DNA from: a bacterium | Lineage (GTDB): Bacteria > Verrucomicrobiota > Verrucomicrobiia > Limisphaerales > J093 | Assembly (NCBI GenBank): GCA_021784265.1 | Contig: JAJXTA010000178.1 | Location: forward strand, 1 to 6,405 | Direction: 5' to 3' | DNA length: 6,405 nucleotides | Part shown: one piece after another, positions 5,317 to 6,405 of the stretch | Layout: every line of letters begins with the position of its first letter | How positions within the stretch are numbered: the stretch's first letter is position 1 | The notes under the pieces: model-generated | Databases searched by the model: none | What the model was told of the DNA's origin: nothing | What the model saw: the letters and a program-made list of their open reading frames with translations, nothing else | Program-made: the position numbers and the translations under genes

Positions 5317-5691
5317 GTGCTCGGGCGGCTGCTCAAACTGTCAGTGATCACCACGCTTTCCCTCTCCTTGGGCGTGGGAGGAACGCTGCTGCAGTCCGTC
5401 GCCTGGCTGGGGATGGTGTGGGGTTTCGCGCAGACGAGCCCGCTGAATGTGGCGATCGAGAAGACGTTCGACGGCAAACATCCCTGTCCCCTGTGTAAAC
5501 TGCTCCAGAGAACCGCGCCCGCCTCCAAGCGTGCGGCGGTGGGCAGTCCGCAAGTCAAGCTGGAGGCCTTGGTGATGTCCGGTCCGGTCCTGCTTTGTCC
5601 ACCGCGCCTGGTCGGCAGTCGCTGGGCGTTGCTGCGCCGGGAGATGAGCCGCGCCGAAGCCCCGCCGGTCCCCCCGCCTCGTTTCGCCTGA
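5317..5691 (+). CDS. Small membrane-anchored protein with a CPLC motif
   Basis: 124 residues from the GTG; no named family recognised. Residues about 8-38 are hydrophobic (LSVITTLSLSLGVGGTLLQ, then VAWLGMVWGF), an uncleaved anchor or a signal peptide. Then comes NVAIEKTFDGKHPCPLCK, with Cys57 and Cys60 in a CxxC pair, and the chain ends in a Pro-rich PPVPPPRFA tail. I recall similar small proteins with FDGKHPC-x-LCK in Verrucomicrobiota, some near metal-efflux or TonB-type genes, but I cannot check this here. The CxxC pair could bind a metal or act as a redox pair; that is inference. Start choice: the TTG at 5311 would overlap the -10 hexamer of the candidate promoter, so the GTG at 5317 is preferred; both give the same protein apart from two residues. 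No Shine-Dalgarno is visible. The start is 31 nt after the stop of the coiled-coil gene and in the same frame. Confidence 0.75.
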   Translation: MLGRLLKLSVITTLSLSLGVGGTLLQSVAWLGMVWGFAQTSPLNVAIEKTFDGKHPCPLCKLLQRTAPASKRAAVGSPQVKLEALVMSGPVLLCPPRLVGSRWALLRREMSRAEAPPVPPPRFA

Positions 5692-5820
5692 TCTCCCTTC
5701 GGTCGGCTCCGGGTCCTGGCGGAGCGGACCTCACTTCCTGGTCGCGCGGTCGCTGATCGGCCGCGCGGCGTCACCGTTCTAGTAAACTCTCACCGCCTGC
5801 ACCGCGGGCGGTAGCCGATT
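5692..5820. other. Intergenic region before the pseudopilin gene
   Basis: 129 bp, GC-rich, without a gene. It holds a 7-bp inverted repeat (5743-5749 with 5761-5767, 11-nt centre) with no T-run after it, and a 5-bp pair GGTCC (5712-5716)/GGACC (5726-5730). An ACCGCC/GGCGGT pair (5792-5797 and 5807-5812) lies just before the ATG at 5821, next to a weak ribosome-binding-like GGTAG (5810-5814). The only AT-rich stretch, around 5779-5788 (CTAGTAAACT), may hold a -10 element, but no good -35 partner was found. Confidence 0.55.
5743..5767. repeat. 7-bp GC-rich inverted repeat
   Basis: CGCGCGG (5743-5749) and CCGCGCG (5761-5767) are perfect complements around 11 nt. It could form a hairpin 52 nt after the stop of the CPLC gene. 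Without a T-run it is not a standard intrinsic terminator; it could mark the 3' end of that transcript or be an operator for the next gene. Confidence 0.35.
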
Positions 5821-6405
5821 ATGATCTCATTCCGTCGGAAGGTCGGGTTCACGCTGGTGGAACTGCTGGTGGTGATCGCGATCATCGCCATTCTCGCGGG
5901 GCTGCTGCTGCCGGCCCTGGCTGGCGCCAAGGCACGGGCGCGGGCCACGCAATGTCTGGGCAATCTGAAGCAGATCGGCCTCGGCTGCATGCTCTATGCC
6001 GACGACAATAACGATGCCCTCCCCGAAACCGCCCATCAACACGCTTCCTGGATCGGCAAGTTGGAAGCCTACGGCTTGACGAACATCTACCGCTGCCCCG
6101 CCGACACCAATCTCGTGCGCCTGGCCAGCTACGCCCTCAACGACTATCTCACCCCGCACCCCTATGGGGCCGCGACCCTCGATTTCTCCCGCTTCACGCT
6201 AGTGCCTTCGCCGCCGGAGACGCTGAGTTTCGCCGAGGCGCGCGGCGATTACGACGGCGCCGACCATTTCCATTTTGCCGATCTGACGCCTGGAGATTCG
6301 TTGACCAATGTCTTCGCCGGCCAGGTGGATGTGCTGCGTCATCGTGGCACCGCCAATTACCTGCTGGCCGATGGTCACGTCGAAGACCTGACCTGGGCGT
6401 GGCTT
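5821..6405 (+). CDS. Prepilin-type pseudopilin-like protein with H-x9-DG motif (3' end outside window)
   Basis: 195 codons, open to the right edge, so incomplete, though probably near its end. The N-terminus has a short basic leader (MISFRRKVG), then FTLVE with the Glu at position +5 after Gly9, and a hydrophobic helix to about residue 32: a type IV prepilin/pseudopilin signal, cut by prepilin peptidase between Gly9 and Phe10. The next part, [20 protein letters not shown], is the common continuation in Planctomycetota and Verrucomicrobiota. YRCPAD and the Cys before it fit the same group. His174 followed by nine residues and Asp184-Gly185 is an exact H-x9-DG motif, named for prepilin-type processing-associated domains. 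Such proteins occur in dozens per genome with unclear individual roles; a part in a type II secretion-like or pilus-like surface system is inferred. The ATG at 5821 gives the short leader; the ribosome binding site is weak. Confidence 0.93.
   Translation, partial: MISFRRKVGFTLVELLVVIAIIAILAGLLLPALAGAKARARATQCLGNLKQIGLGCMLYADDNNDALPETAHQHASWIGKLEAYGLTNIYRCPADTNLVRLASYALNDYLTPHPYGAATLDFSRFTLVPSPPETLSFAEARGDYDGADHFHFADLTPGDSLTNVFAGQVDVLRHRGTANYLLADGHVEDLTWAWL

Overview
The window looks like chromosomal DNA of a GC-rich Gram-negative bacterium, most likely a Verrucomicrobiota member. Two features point there. The rightmost gene is a pseudopilin-like protein with both a GFTLVE prepilin signal and an exact H-x9-DG motif, a combination greatly expanded in Planctomycetota and Verrucomicrobiota. 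Next to it are a coiled-coil PD-(D/E)XK-like protein and a small CPLC membrane-anchored protein of a style I associate with the same phylum. The phylum is an inference from gene content, not from a marker gene.

Left part (1-4010), all on the minus strand: a urea uptake operon, read right to left as porin (4010-2709), urtA (2641-1349) and urtB (1236 to beyond base 1). The porin would pass small solutes across the outer membrane. UrtA would bind urea in the periplasm. UrtB is one of the two permeases of the urea ABC transporter, and it runs off the left edge, where urtC, urtD and urtE would be expected. The urtA-urtB gap holds a perfect 14-bp hairpin that could protect urtA mRNA or partly terminate transcription, giving more binding protein than permease. 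The porin-urtA gap holds a 7-nt tandem repeat.

Middle (4011-4425): a 415-bp divergent intergenic region with no convincing gene. It holds T-tracts in phase with the DNA helix, a small inverted repeat near the porin start, a candidate sigma70 promoter facing right, and a hairpin that overlaps an ideal Shine-Dalgarno sequence.

Right part (4426-6405), all on the plus strand: a 286-residue protein with a long coiled coil encoded by tandem DNA repeats and a C-terminal PD-(D/E)XK-like domain; then a small protein with a hydrophobic N-terminus and a CPLC motif, whose promoter overlaps the previous stop codon and may give a leaderless message; then, after a 129-bp gap, the pseudopilin-like gene, cut by the right edge. 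These three genes have no obvious functional link to urea uptake or to one another.

I found no RNA gene, insertion sequence, CRISPR array or integrase. The urea part is a known system. The less described parts are the repeat-built nuclease-like protein with its possibly masked ribosome binding site, and the CPLC protein with a possible leaderless start.
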